From positions 62,001-126,000 of the forward strand of contig NZ_SMKL01000007.1 in the NCBI RefSeq assembly GCF_004348545.1: a stretch of DNA of 64,000 bases, given 5' to 3'. The notes beneath the pieces are model-generated. The model saw only the letters and a list, made by a program, of their open reading frames with translations. It was not told the DNA's origin and did not search any database. The translations under genes and the position numbers were made by a program. Source of the DNA: Jiangella ureilytica. GTDB taxonomy: Bacteria > Actinomycetota > Actinomycetes > Jiangellales > Jiangellaceae. Positions 16,818 through 24,006 of this stretch are shown piece by piece (positions within the stretch are counted from its first letter, which is position 1; the number at the start of each line of letters is the position of its first letter).

Positions 16818-18138
16818 CGTCCTCACCTCCGTCGCCGACGACGACCAGGTCGCCCTCCGCCAGGGTGCCCTCGACGGCGCTGACCTCGGCGTAGCCCTCG
16901 GCGGTGAGGCCGACCGCGACCTCCACCAGCTCGGCGACGCCGTCGCGCATGACCTCGACCCGCGACTCGCCGCCCGGTCCCGCCGTCAACGCCGCCAGCG
17001 GGACGGCGAGCACGTCGCCGTCGGTGCTCTCGATCGGCACGGTGATCCGCACGTTGGCGCCGCGCAGCGCCTCGGCCTGCTCGGGGGTGAGCTCGCCGGG
17101 CGTGACGGTGACGTCCCAGCCGGTGGCCTCGTCGCCCGTGGCCTCCTCGATGGCGGTGATGGTGCCCGGCACCTCCTCGCCGGTCGGCACCTCGATGGTG
17201 ACGGGCTGGTCGACGGCGAGCCGCTCGTGGTCGGCGTCGTCGACGTTCGCGGTGACCACCAGCGAGGCGCCGCTCACCGACATGACGGCGCCGTCGACCT
17301 CGCCGCCGCGGCGCACGCTCACCTCGTCGACGCGGCGGGGCAGGCTCGGCACGAACACGACCTCCGCGGCGGGCAGCGGGGTCCCGGCGGCGACGGCGGC
17401 CTCGTCGCGGGCGGCCTCGGCGTCGTCGAGCCGGTCGCGGGCGTCGTCGAGCGCGTCCTGCAGCGCGTCCTCGTCGACGGGAGCTCCGTCCTGCCCGGGC
17501 GCGTCACCGGCCGCGTCGAGTGCGTCCTCGGCGTCCTCGACCGCGTCCTCGGCCTGGTCGACCTGGTCGTTCGCCGCGTCCAGCTCCTGCTCGGCCTGCG
17601 GGTCCGGCTCGGGCGGCTCGTAGCCGATGCGCTCGAACAGCTCCGCGACGGCGTTCCCGGTCGCTCCGGTGTACTCGTCGTCGACCTCGCCGGGATCGAG
17701 CCCCAGCCGCTCCAGCGTCAGCTCCAGCTGCTCGACGTCGGGACCGCTCATGCCCGGCCGCAGCGACCGGTACATGGGCAGCTCGCCGGCCAGAGCGATG
17801 AGCGGCCGGCCGACGATCTCCAGCAGCGCCGCGCCCTCGGCGATTTCCGCGCCCACCTCAGGCACCTGGCCGGTGACGATCGGCGGCATCTCGAGACCGC
17901 CCGTCTCCGGCGTGATGTCCACGGCGCCCGCGGAGGTGACGTCGCCGCGGGTCACCACCTCGCTGTTCAGCGTCCGCAGCTCAACCGGGACCGTGACCTC
18001 GGACGCCTCGGGGGCGGCCGTCCGCGCGACGGCGTCGGCGGGCGAGGTGATGCGGGTGCCGGCGTAGATGCCGGCACCCAGGGCGATGACGGCAGAGCCG
18101 CCGACGGCGAGGAGGGTCCGGCTGCGTGCCCGGCTCAC
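16801..18138 (-). CDS. Extracytoplasmic adaptor with peptidoglycan-binding domain (HlyD-like)
   Basis: A 445-residue protein anchored by one N-terminal helix (~8-28). A PG_binding_1-like segment (~126-173, RPGMSGPDVEQLELTLERLG) is followed by a strongly acidic helical insert (~180-250) that can form a coiled-coil hairpin. Lipoyl/beta-barrel regions typical of HlyD/RND-type adaptors follow (VPSLPRRVDEVSVRRGGEV; AVDQPVTIEVPTGEEVPG). This is the usual adaptor of actinobacterial MacB-like pumps. The GTG at 18138 overlaps the lipoprotein stop (GTGA). It presumably links the pump to the cell wall and the lipoprotein substrate or sensor (inference). Confidence 0.88.
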   Translation of the reverse strand: MSRARSRTLLAVGGSAVIALGAGIYAGTRITSPADAVARTAAPEASEVTVPVELRTLNSEVVTRGDVTSAGAVDITPETGGLEMPPIVTGQVPEVGAEIAEGAALLEIVGRPLIALAGELPMYRSLRPGMSGPDVEQLELTLERLGLDPGEVDDEYTGATGNAVAELFERIGYEPPEPDPQAEQELDAANDQVDQAEDAVEDAEDALDAAGDAPGQDGAPVDEDALQDALDDARDRLDDAEAARDEAAVAAGTPLPAAEVVFVPSLPRRVDEVSVRRGGEVDGAVMSVSGASLVVTANVDDADHERLAVDQPVTIEVPTGEEVPGTITAIEEATGDEATGWDVTVTPGELTPEQAEALRGANVRITVPIESTDGDVLAVPLAALTAGPGGESRVEVMRDGVAELVEVAVGLTAEGYAEVSAVEGTLAEGDLVVVGDGGEDDASGG

Positions 18139-19385
18139 CCGAGGCCACCGGCGTTGCCCGCCGGGCCCTCGGCCATCGCGTCGCGATAGCGCTCCAGCTC
18201 GGTCCGATGCTGCTCGACGAACTCCTCCTCGAAGCCCCACGCGACCTCCCGGCGGGCCTCGGTGACGTGCTCCTGCTCGCAGTCGTAGTCGGCCGTGGCG
18301 ATGGCGATCTCATACTCCTGCAGCTCGGCCAGCGCCTCCTCGTCGATGTCGGCCGGGCGTCCCGGCCCGCCGAAGCTGACGCCCGGCCCGCCGTCGTCCT
18401 GGTCGTCGCCGGGGCCGCCGCTCTCCTGGTCGCTCTCCTGGTCGCTCTCCTCGTCGCTCTCCTCGTCGGCCTGGTCGTCGGCCTCGTCGTCGGCGGCGGG
18501 CAGGTCGTCCCAGCCGTACAGCTCGCTCATCCGCTCCATGACGGTGTTCTCGGGGTCGTCGACCGCCTCGACGTCGCTGTACCCGGCCTCGGCCATGCAC
18601 CCGGCCCACGCCTCGGTGACCTCGATGACGCGCGGGTCGCTCTCGATGCGCCGGCGCAGCGCCTCGAGGTCCTCGAACAGGCCGTCGAACTCGCTCATGT
18701 CCGGGCCCATCATCCTGCCGCCGTCGTCGCCGTAGACCTCACTTCGGGCCTCGCCGTGACAGCCCTGGTTCTCGATCTCCGGCGGCCCGGTCTCGCCGGG
18801 CATGGGCTTGACGGCGACGGCGTTGCCGTCGCCGGACACCTGGACCATGTCGCCCCAGAGCGCCTGGTTGTACGCCTCGAGCGCCCCCTCGGAAAGGCCG
18901 TCGCGGATCTCCTGGTTCGGGTCGGCGACCTCCTCGTCCTCGCGGCCGGGGTCCATGAGGGTGGTCATGCCGTAGCCGTACTCGCGGGCGAACTCGTCCG
19001 GCGGGAGCGCGAACGCGTCGGCGAACGGGTCGTCCTTCGTCTCGCCGCCGAACGGGTCGACGGGCACGTACTCGAAGCCGGCCTCCTCCATGCAGGTCGC
19101 GACCAGCTCCTCGACCTGGCGCATCCGCTGCCGGTCCTCCTCGCTGAGGTCACCGGCCGAGATCGCCACGCTCATGCGCCCACCGCCCGCGAAGCCCGAG
19201 TTCTCGCCCATGTACTCCTCGAGCGGGCTCAGCTCCTCGCCGTCGTCGCTCGCCCGGCCGGTCGCGCCGCCGTCCGTCGTGCCGTCGTTGCCGCCCGCGT
19301 CGCTGTCGCCGCCGCAGCCGGACACCGCCAGGCCGGCCACGCACGCGAACGCCAGCAGCCGGGCCCGTGCTCGCCAATTCGTCAT
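18135..19385 (-). CDS. Secreted lipoprotein of the MacB-like operon, four-cysteine type
   Basis: A 416-residue lipoprotein with a signal peptide ending in the lipobox LAVSGC (lipidated Cys24). The mature part carries four cysteines: Cys98 in VATCMEEAGFEY, Cys209, Cys263 in AGCMAEAGYSD and Cys369. The CM-x-EAG element is thus repeated. A highly acidic low-complexity stretch (about 298-332, Asp/Glu/Ser/Gln) lies between Cys263 and Cys369. It is the first gene of the operon lipoprotein-adaptor-ATPase-permease and is divergent from the response regulator. The same four-cysteine pattern occurs in the sensor domain of the neighbouring kinase. Function is unknown; ligand binding or signalling to the kinase is inferred. 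Confidence 0.8.
   Translation of the reverse strand: MTNWRARARLLAFACVAGLAVSGCGGDSDAGGNDGTTDGGATGRASDDGEELSPLEEYMGENSGFAGGGRMSVAISAGDLSEEDRQRMRQVEELVATCMEEAGFEYVPVDPFGGETKDDPFADAFALPPDEFAREYGYGMTTLMDPGREDEEVADPNQEIRDGLSEGALEAYNQALWGDMVQVSGDGNAVAVKPMPGETGPPEIENQGCHGEARSEVYGDDGGRMMGPDMSEFDGLFEDLEALRRRIESDPRVIEVTEAWAGCMAEAGYSDVEAVDDPENTVMERMSELYGWDDLPAADDEADDQADEESDEESDQESDQESGGPGDDQDDGGPGVSFGGPGRPADIDEEALAELQEYEIAIATADYDCEQEHVTEARREVAWGFEEEFVEQHRTELERYRDAMAEGPAGNAGGLG
18421..18468. repeat. Four 12-bp tandem repeats in the lipoprotein gene
   Basis: Units CTCTCCTGGTCG (x2) and CTCTCCTCGTCG (x2) stand head to tail and encode the Asp-Gln/Glu-Glu-Ser repeats of the acidic linker. The period is a multiple of three, so copy-number change would lengthen the linker without a frameshift. 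Confidence 0.85.
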
Positions 19386-19405
19386 GCCAGCAGGGTGCGG
19401 AGGCG

Positions 19406-19468
19406 GCTGTGAAGAAGCTGTGAAGGAGCCGTCAGATCGGCGCTCTTCACAGGTTCCTGACAGGTTCC
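19406..19468. promoter_or_regulatory. Two sets of 11-bp direct repeats (OmpR-type response-regulator sites)
   Basis: On the plus strand GCTGTGAAGAA (19406-19416), GCTGTGAAGGA (19417-19427) and the weaker GCCGTCAGATC (19428-19438) are in tandem. Further right, TCACAGGTTCC (19447-19457) and TGACAGGTTCC (19458-19468) form a second set facing the other way, with CTGTGA or CTGTCA read on the minus strand. An 11-bp direct repeat is the classic OmpR/PhoB binding layout. The sites lie in the 100-bp gap shared by the lipoprotein operon and the response-regulator gene, so both are probably controlled together. Confidence 0.65.
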
Positions 19469-19485
19469 TGCGACACTCGAGTGCC

Positions 19486-20190
19486 ATGGGAGCCCGGATC
19501 CTCGTGGCCGAGGACGACGTCAAGCAGGCCGAGCTCGTCCGCCGGTACCTCGAGCGCGAGGGTCACTCCGTCGTCATCACCCACGACGGACGCACCGCGC
19601 TGGACGAGGCACGACGGCGGCAGCCGGACCTGCTGGTGCTCGACGTCATGATGCCGCGCGTCGACGGCCTCGACGTCTGCCGCATCCTGCGGCAGGAGTC
19701 CGACACCCCGATCATCATGCTGACGGCGCGGTCCACCGAGGACGACCTGCTGCTCGGCCTCGATCTCGGTGCCGACGACTACCTCACCAAGCCGTACAGC
19801 CCGCGCGAGCTGGTGGCCCGGGTCCGGACGATCCTGCGGCGCGTGGAGCGGCACCGGGCGACGGACTCCCGGCACCGCATCGGCGCGCTGACCGTCGACG
19901 CCGACCGCCACCAGGTGTTCGTCGAAGGCCGCGAGATCGACGTCACGCCGGCCGAGTTCAAGATCCTGGCCTGCCTGAGCGCCGAGCCCGGCCGGGTGTT
20001 CCCACGGCAGAAGCTGCTGGAGCAGGCCTTCGGCTTCGACCACTACGCGCTCGACCGCACCGTCGACGTGCACGTCATGAACCTGCGCCGCAAGATCGAG
20101 GCCGACCCGGCGGCACCGGCGTACCTGCTGACGGTCTACGGCGTCGGCTACAAGATGGCTGATCTCCCAGGGGTGCGCGATGCGTCGTAA
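19486..20190 (+). CDS. OmpR-family response regulator
   Basis: A 234-residue regulator. The receiver domain has the acidic pair in VAEDD, the phospho-acceptor Asp53 in VLDVMMPRVDG, Thr in MLTARS and Lys in YLTKPYSP. A winged-helix OmpR/PhoB output domain follows (VTPAEFKILACLS, then DRTVDVHVMNLRRKIE). ATG at 19486 is the natural start (MGARILVAEDD). Its 3' end overlaps the kinase start by 11 bases, so the pair is translationally coupled. It probably binds the 11-bp repeats in its own upstream region and so controls itself and the divergent exporter operon (inference). Confidence 0.94.
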   Translation: MGARILVAEDDVKQAELVRRYLEREGHSVVITHDGRTALDEARRRQPDLLVLDVMMPRVDGLDVCRILRQESDTPIIMLTARSTEDDLLLGLDLGADDYLTKPYSPRELVARVRTILRRVERHRATDSRHRIGALTVDADRHQVFVEGREIDVTPAEFKILACLSAEPGRVFPRQKLLEQAFGFDHYALDRTVDVHVMNLRRKIEADPAAPAYLLTVYGVGYKMADLPGVRDAS

Positions 20191-22147
20191 CCTGTTCGTC
20201 CGCCTGCTCGTCCTGTTCCTGGGCGTCGCGGTGTTCTCCATCGCCGCCACGGCCTGGATCACCACGCAGAGCACCAGCGAGCGGCTGCGCGGCCAGTTCG
20301 AGCGCACCCTCGAGGCCGACTCCCACGTGTACCAGCAACTGCTCTTCTACGGGCAGGACCACGAGTCGTGGGACGACGTCGGCCCGCTGGTCGACGAGCT
20401 CGCGGCGCGGACCGGCAACCGGGTCGCGCTGACCGACGCCGACGGCTCGGTGCTCGCCGACTCAGCGGCCACGGACGGCGGCGCGGCGGCACTGCCGTCG
20501 ACGCCGACCGCCGAGGTCGATCCCATGGCGCCGCTCGCCGTCATGGCCGGGACCGTGGCCGTGGGGTCGGCTCCGCTGGCCGTCGAGTCCTGGGCGGCAG
20601 GAAGCCCCGCGGACGACGAGACGCCCGAGGTCGCGACCGCGTCGCCGGCACCGGAGGACGCGTTCCTGCTCGACGGTGCGGCCTCGGTGACCATCGTCGG
20701 GGCCGGCGGTGGCGCGATGACCGGCGCGCCCGGCTGGCGGCTGACCGATGAGGAGGCGGCCACCCGCGAGCAACTGGTCGCCGAGGCGAACGCCTGCGTG
20801 CAGGCCCTGGGCGGCGGCGAGCTCTTCGTCGCTCCCGACGGCGCCGTCCTCCGCATCTCTCCCGACGAGTACTCCGTCGCCGTCGGGGGTCCCGGGCCTG
20901 CCGTCGGGACGCACGCCGACCCCGTCGCCGCAAGGTGCATCCCGGACGAGCTCACCGCCCCGAGCGCGGCCAGCAAGGCGCTGAACGAGGAGACGGCGCG
21001 GCTCACGGATGCGTGCCTCGCCGAGGCCGGTGTCGCGACCAAGCCCTCGTTCGACGAGAACGGCCTCGTCGCCGTCGCCGTCGCGGGCCAGGACCCGGCC
21101 GCCGCCGAGACGCTGCGGCACTGCTCGGCCCAGGCAAGTCAGCAGGCCATGGAGCCGTTCCTCGCCGATCCGGCGCTGCTCTACATCGGATCGACCGACC
21201 GGTTCGACGCCTTCTCCGGCGACGGCTGGTTGCGCACGGTGCTCACCGGGCTCGCCGTCCTGGCGGCCGCCACCGGCGTCACCGTCCTCGCCGGTCGGCG
21301 CCTCAGCCACCCGATCCGCACGCTGACGGAGGCCGCGCAACGCATGGCCTCGGGCGGGCGTGGCGCCCGGGTCCGCGTCACCGGCCACGACGAGGTGGCC
21401 CGGCTGGGCGAGGCGTTCAACGCCATGGCCTCGTCGATCGAGGAGAACGAGCGGCAGCGCAAGGCGATGGTCAGCGACATCGCGCACGAGCTGCGGACGC
21501 CCCTGGCCAACGTGCGCGGCTACCTCGAGGCGGCCGAGGACGGTGTCGTCCCTCTCGACCCGCAGCTGGTGTCGTCGCTGCTCGAGGAGTCGGCCTTGCT
21601 GCAGCGGCTCATCGACGACCTCCAGGACCTCGCCCTCGCCGACGCCGGCATGCTGCGGGTGCATCGTGAGGAGACCGACGTGGCGGAGCTGGCCCGTCAG
21701 GTGGTCGCCGCCCACCAGCCGTCGGCGTCGTCATCGGGGTCCGAGCTCGTGGTCGCCGTCGCGGCCCCGGGCGAGGTCGTGGCGGAGGTCGATCCGGTGC
21801 GGCTGCGGCAGGCACTGGGCAACCTGGTGGCGAACGCGGTGCAGTACTCGGGCGACGGCGCGACGGTTCTCGTGCGGGTCTCGCTGTCCGGCGACGACGT
21901 CGTGCTGGCCGTCCGCGACGACGGACCCGGCATCGAGCCCGAACACCTCGAGCATCTCTTCGACCGCTTCTACCGCACCGACACCTCCCGCGCACGGGCG
22001 ACCGGCGGCAGCGGCCTCGGGCTCGCGATCACCAAGCACCTGGTCGAGGCGCACGAGGGGACGGTGACGGTGTCCACCATGGTCGGCGCCGGGTCGACCT
22101 TCACGATCCGGCTCCCGGTGCGGGTGGCGGCGCCGGTAGCGGGCTGA
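20180..22147 (+). CDS. Sensor histidine kinase with four-cysteine extracytoplasmic domain
   Basis: A 655-residue kinase with a membrane helix ~8-28, a ~320-residue extracytoplasmic domain, a second helix ~350-372 and HAMP. HisKA carries the phospho-acceptor His436 in SDIAHELRTPLANVRG, and the HATPase domain has NLVANAVQYS, DDGPGIE and GGSGLGLAITKH. The sensor region has four cysteines, Cys206, Cys253, Cys279 (in DACLAEAG) and Cys315. Their order and the CLAEAG element mirror the secreted lipoprotein encoded across the divergent promoter. The architecture is BaeS-like. The ligand is unknown; detection of the lipoprotein, its cargo or a shared small molecule is inferred. Confidence 0.93.
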   Translation: MRRNLFVRLLVLFLGVAVFSIAATAWITTQSTSERLRGQFERTLEADSHVYQQLLFYGQDHESWDDVGPLVDELAARTGNRVALTDADGSVLADSAATDGGAAALPSTPTAEVDPMAPLAVMAGTVAVGSAPLAVESWAAGSPADDETPEVATASPAPEDAFLLDGAASVTIVGAGGGAMTGAPGWRLTDEEAATREQLVAEANACVQALGGGELFVAPDGAVLRISPDEYSVAVGGPGPAVGTHADPVAARCIPDELTAPSAASKALNEETARLTDACLAEAGVATKPSFDENGLVAVAVAGQDPAAAETLRHCSAQASQQAMEPFLADPALLYIGSTDRFDAFSGDGWLRTVLTGLAVLAAATGVTVLAGRRLSHPIRTLTEAAQRMASGGRGARVRVTGHDEVARLGEAFNAMASSIEENERQRKAMVSDIAHELRTPLANVRGYLEAAEDGVVPLDPQLVSSLLEESALLQRLIDDLQDLALADAGMLRVHREETDVAELARQVVAAHQPSASSSGSELVVAVAAPGEVVAEVDPVRLRQALGNLVANAVQYSGDGATVLVRVSLSGDDVVLAVRDDGPGIEPEHLEHLFDRFYRTDTSRARATGGSGLGLAITKHLVEAHEGTVTVSTMVGAGSTFTIRLPVRVAAPVAG

Positions 22148-22222
22148 CGCCGGCCGGGGACGTGCGCACCGCCCACGTGGATTGGTATGCTCGGCGTCGT
22201 GCCGCCTTGACGGGCGGCATCT

Positions 22223-22296
22223 GCGGATGTAGTTCAATGGTAGAACTCCAGCTTCCCAAGCTGATAACGCGGGTTCGATTCCCGTCATCCGCTCCA
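22223..22296 (+). tRNA. tRNA-Gly(CCC), CCA encoded
   Basis: A full cloverleaf. The acceptor GCGGATG pairs with CATCCGC, the D-arm is GTTC/GAAC, the anticodon loop TTCCCAA gives anticodon CCC, and the T-arm contains GGGTTCGATTCCC. The discriminator T is followed by genomic CCA. It reads glycine GGG codons. The outer anticodon-stem pair is C-A, the only imperfect pair. Confidence 0.95.
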
Positions 22297-22304
22297 CAGC
22301 TCAT

Positions 22305-22329
22305 CGGCCCAGGTCATCGCCCTGGGCCG
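22305..22329 (+). terminator. Hairpin terminator after tRNA-Gly
   Basis: Exact 9-base arms CGGCCCAGG and CCTGGGCCG with a 7-base loop, starting 8 bases after the tRNA CCA. No T-tract follows. It also sits downstream of the convergent DUF1905 gene and could serve both strands. Confidence 0.7.
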
Positions 22330-22349
22330 TCGTCGTGGACGGACCACCG

Positions 22350-22637
22350 TCACACGTCGACGAACAGCGTCACCGTGACGACGTCGCCGACCTGCAGGTT
22401 CTCGCCCAGCCGGACGACGTCCTTGACGGGGATGATGTAGCGGCCGTCCTTGGGGAACAGCGACGTCCTCCACTCGGTGGCCTCGATGCGGGCGCGGACG
22501 GGGATCATCCCCCAGCCGTAGGTCACCAGCGCGGCCGCCTCCTTCAACTCCGCGCTCTCGTCGTCGGGGACCGTGACGAAGTGATACGGCGACGGGCCGC
22601 GCCAGTGCCAGATCTCACCGGTGAACTCCAGCTCCAC
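22350..22637 (-). CDS. DUF1905 protein
   Basis: A 95-residue beta-rich protein matching DUF1905. It starts MELEFTGEIWHWRGPSPYHFV, with VTYGWGMIPVRARIEATEWRTSLFPKDG (in two parts), YIIPVKDVVRLGENLQVGDVV and a strand-rich end. The family often accompanies YdeI-type (OmdA) proteins; its biochemical role is not known. The first codon is a GTG at 22637. The GH16 gene ends 10 bases upstream on the same strand, so the two may be co-transcribed. Confidence 0.88.
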   Translation of the reverse strand: MELEFTGEIWHWRGPSPYHFVTVPDDESAELKEAAALVTYGWGMIPVRARIEATEWRTSLFPKDGRYIIPVKDVVRLGENLQVGDVVTVTLFVDV

Positions 22638-22646
22638 GCAGCGAGC

Positions 22647-23402
22647 CTAGCCGCCGGCACCGTTCATCGATCGGCCGCGCACATGCGTCACGACCAGCTC
22701 GGGCACGTCGCCGTCGGAGCCGCCGCGCCCGGGGAAGTCGAACACGCCGAGCATCAGCTGCATCGGGTAGTCCGGCGCCTGGTGGACCGTCCGTACCGTG
22801 TCGCCGTCGACGCTGAAGGAGACCACGCCGGGCCGCCAGTCGACGCCGTAGGTGTGGAAGTCGGAGATCTCGATGTCCAGCCGGGTCGCGTCGAACTCCT
22901 CACGCAGCTGCGGGTCGCGGAACCGGTGGATGCCCATGCCGACGTCGTGCGGGTCGGAGCCGAAGACCTCCATGACGCAGATCTCGCCGGAGCGCTCCGG
23001 GCGGTCCTCGATGCCGGACATCCAGAATGCCACCATCGACCGCTCCGACACGACGCCGCGCAGGCGCGCCTCGAACCGCCCGTAGGTCGGCGTGTAGCCC
23101 CAGAACGGCGGCTGCTCCTCGCGCACCGTCAGCCCGGGCACGAACGGCTGCTGCCCGGCGGTGCCGCCGGCCGGTCCCGAGAAGGCGCCGGTCTGCAGAC
23201 ATGAGACGCGCAGCGGCTCCTCGTGCCGGTCGGCGCACCACAGCCCCTGCGACGGCGGGATCCACAGCCGCAGTTCGCCGTCCTCGACGGCGTAGGTGGC
23301 GGCCGACTCCGCGCGCGAGCTCCAGTGCGGCAGGTAGTACGGGAACCAGACGTCCCGATCCAGGTCAGGTCCGGTGAATCGCTCATCGAAGTGCACGGCC
23401 AT
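22647..23402 (-). CDS. Glycoside hydrolase family 16-like protein with altered active-site motif
   Basis: A 251-residue jelly-roll protein of the GH16 clan (FDERFTGPDLDRDVWFPYY near the start, WGYTPTYGRFEARLRG, and YGVDWRPGVVSFSVDG). The catalytic motif of GH16 is E-x-D-x-x-E. Here residues 140-145 read E-I-C-V-M-E, so both glutamates (nucleophile and acid/base) remain but the central aspartate is Cys142. There is no signal peptide, which is unusual for a polysaccharide hydrolase; it looks cytoplasmic. Activity toward beta-glucans is therefore uncertain, and it may act on a different sugar conjugate. Confidence 0.8.
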   Translation of the reverse strand: MAVHFDERFTGPDLDRDVWFPYYLPHWSSRAESAATYAVEDGELRLWIPPSQGLWCADRHEEPLRVSCLQTGAFSGPAGGTAGQQPFVPGLTVREEQPPFWGYTPTYGRFEARLRGVVSERSMVAFWMSGIEDRPERSGEICVMEVFGSDPHDVGMGIHRFRDPQLREEFDATRLDIEISDFHTYGVDWRPGVVSFSVDGDTVRTVHQAPDYPMQLMLGVFDFPGRGGSDGDVPELVVTHVRGRSMNGAGG

Positions 23403-23450
23403 GCCGCCGCATCGTAGCCTCGCCCGCCCCGGACGAAAGGGGCCGGACGG

Positions 23451-23984
23451 TCACTCCTCCCAGACCGTGACGAGCGGCAGCCCGCGGCTCGCCCGGGCGG
23501 CGTCGACCAGTTCCTGCACCAGATCGGTCTTGGCGCGGGTGTACTCGTCGGGGTCGTCGATGCGGGTCGCGAGCTCGCGCTTCAGGTCGCCGTACGCGCC
23601 GGCCGCTTCGGGGTGGGCGCGCAGGTGGTCGCGGAGCAGCCGCTCGTTGCGGGTGCCCCAGGAGCTCGCGGTCACGACGTGCAGGTGGTGCGTGCGCCGG
23701 CCGTCGTCGTCGTCGCGGGGATAGAACAGCCGCTCTCGCATGCCGGTGTCGACGCGGTGGTAGCCGAGCCGGGCGAGCACGTCCTCGCGCTCGGCGACGG
23801 TGTCCAGCGAGGGCACCGAGGCCATGAGGTCGATGATCGGCTTGGCGGCGAGCCCCGGGACCGAGGTGCTGCCGATGTGCTCCAGCTCGAGGAACACCCC
23901 AGGCAGCGCGTCGCGCAGCTCCCGAGCCGCCGCCTCGGCCAGCACCGGCCAGGCCGGGTCGTACTCGCGCACCTCGATGACCAT
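23451..23984 (-). CDS. GrpB / UPF0157 family nucleotidyltransferase-like protein
   Basis: A 177-residue member of the GrpB family (not GrpE). It starts VIEVREYDPAWPVLAEAAAREL, then has the nucleotidyltransferase-like LELEHIGSTSVPGLAAKPIIDL (in two parts) with the conserved GSTSVPGL and ID motifs, and THHLHVV. The fold is related to nucleotidyltransferases; the substrate is unknown. ATG at 23984 lies 22 bp from the divergent start of the SARP gene. Confidence 0.9.
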   Translation of the reverse strand: MVIEVREYDPAWPVLAEAAARELRDALPGVFLELEHIGSTSVPGLAAKPIIDLMASVPSLDTVAEREDVLARLGYHRVDTGMRERLFYPRDDDDGRRTHHLHVVTASSWGTRNERLLRDHLRAHPEAAGAYGDLKRELATRIDDPDEYTRAKTDLVQELVDAARASRGLPLVTVWEE

Positions 23985-24006
23985 GGCGTCACCTTAGGGT
24001 GGGCGC

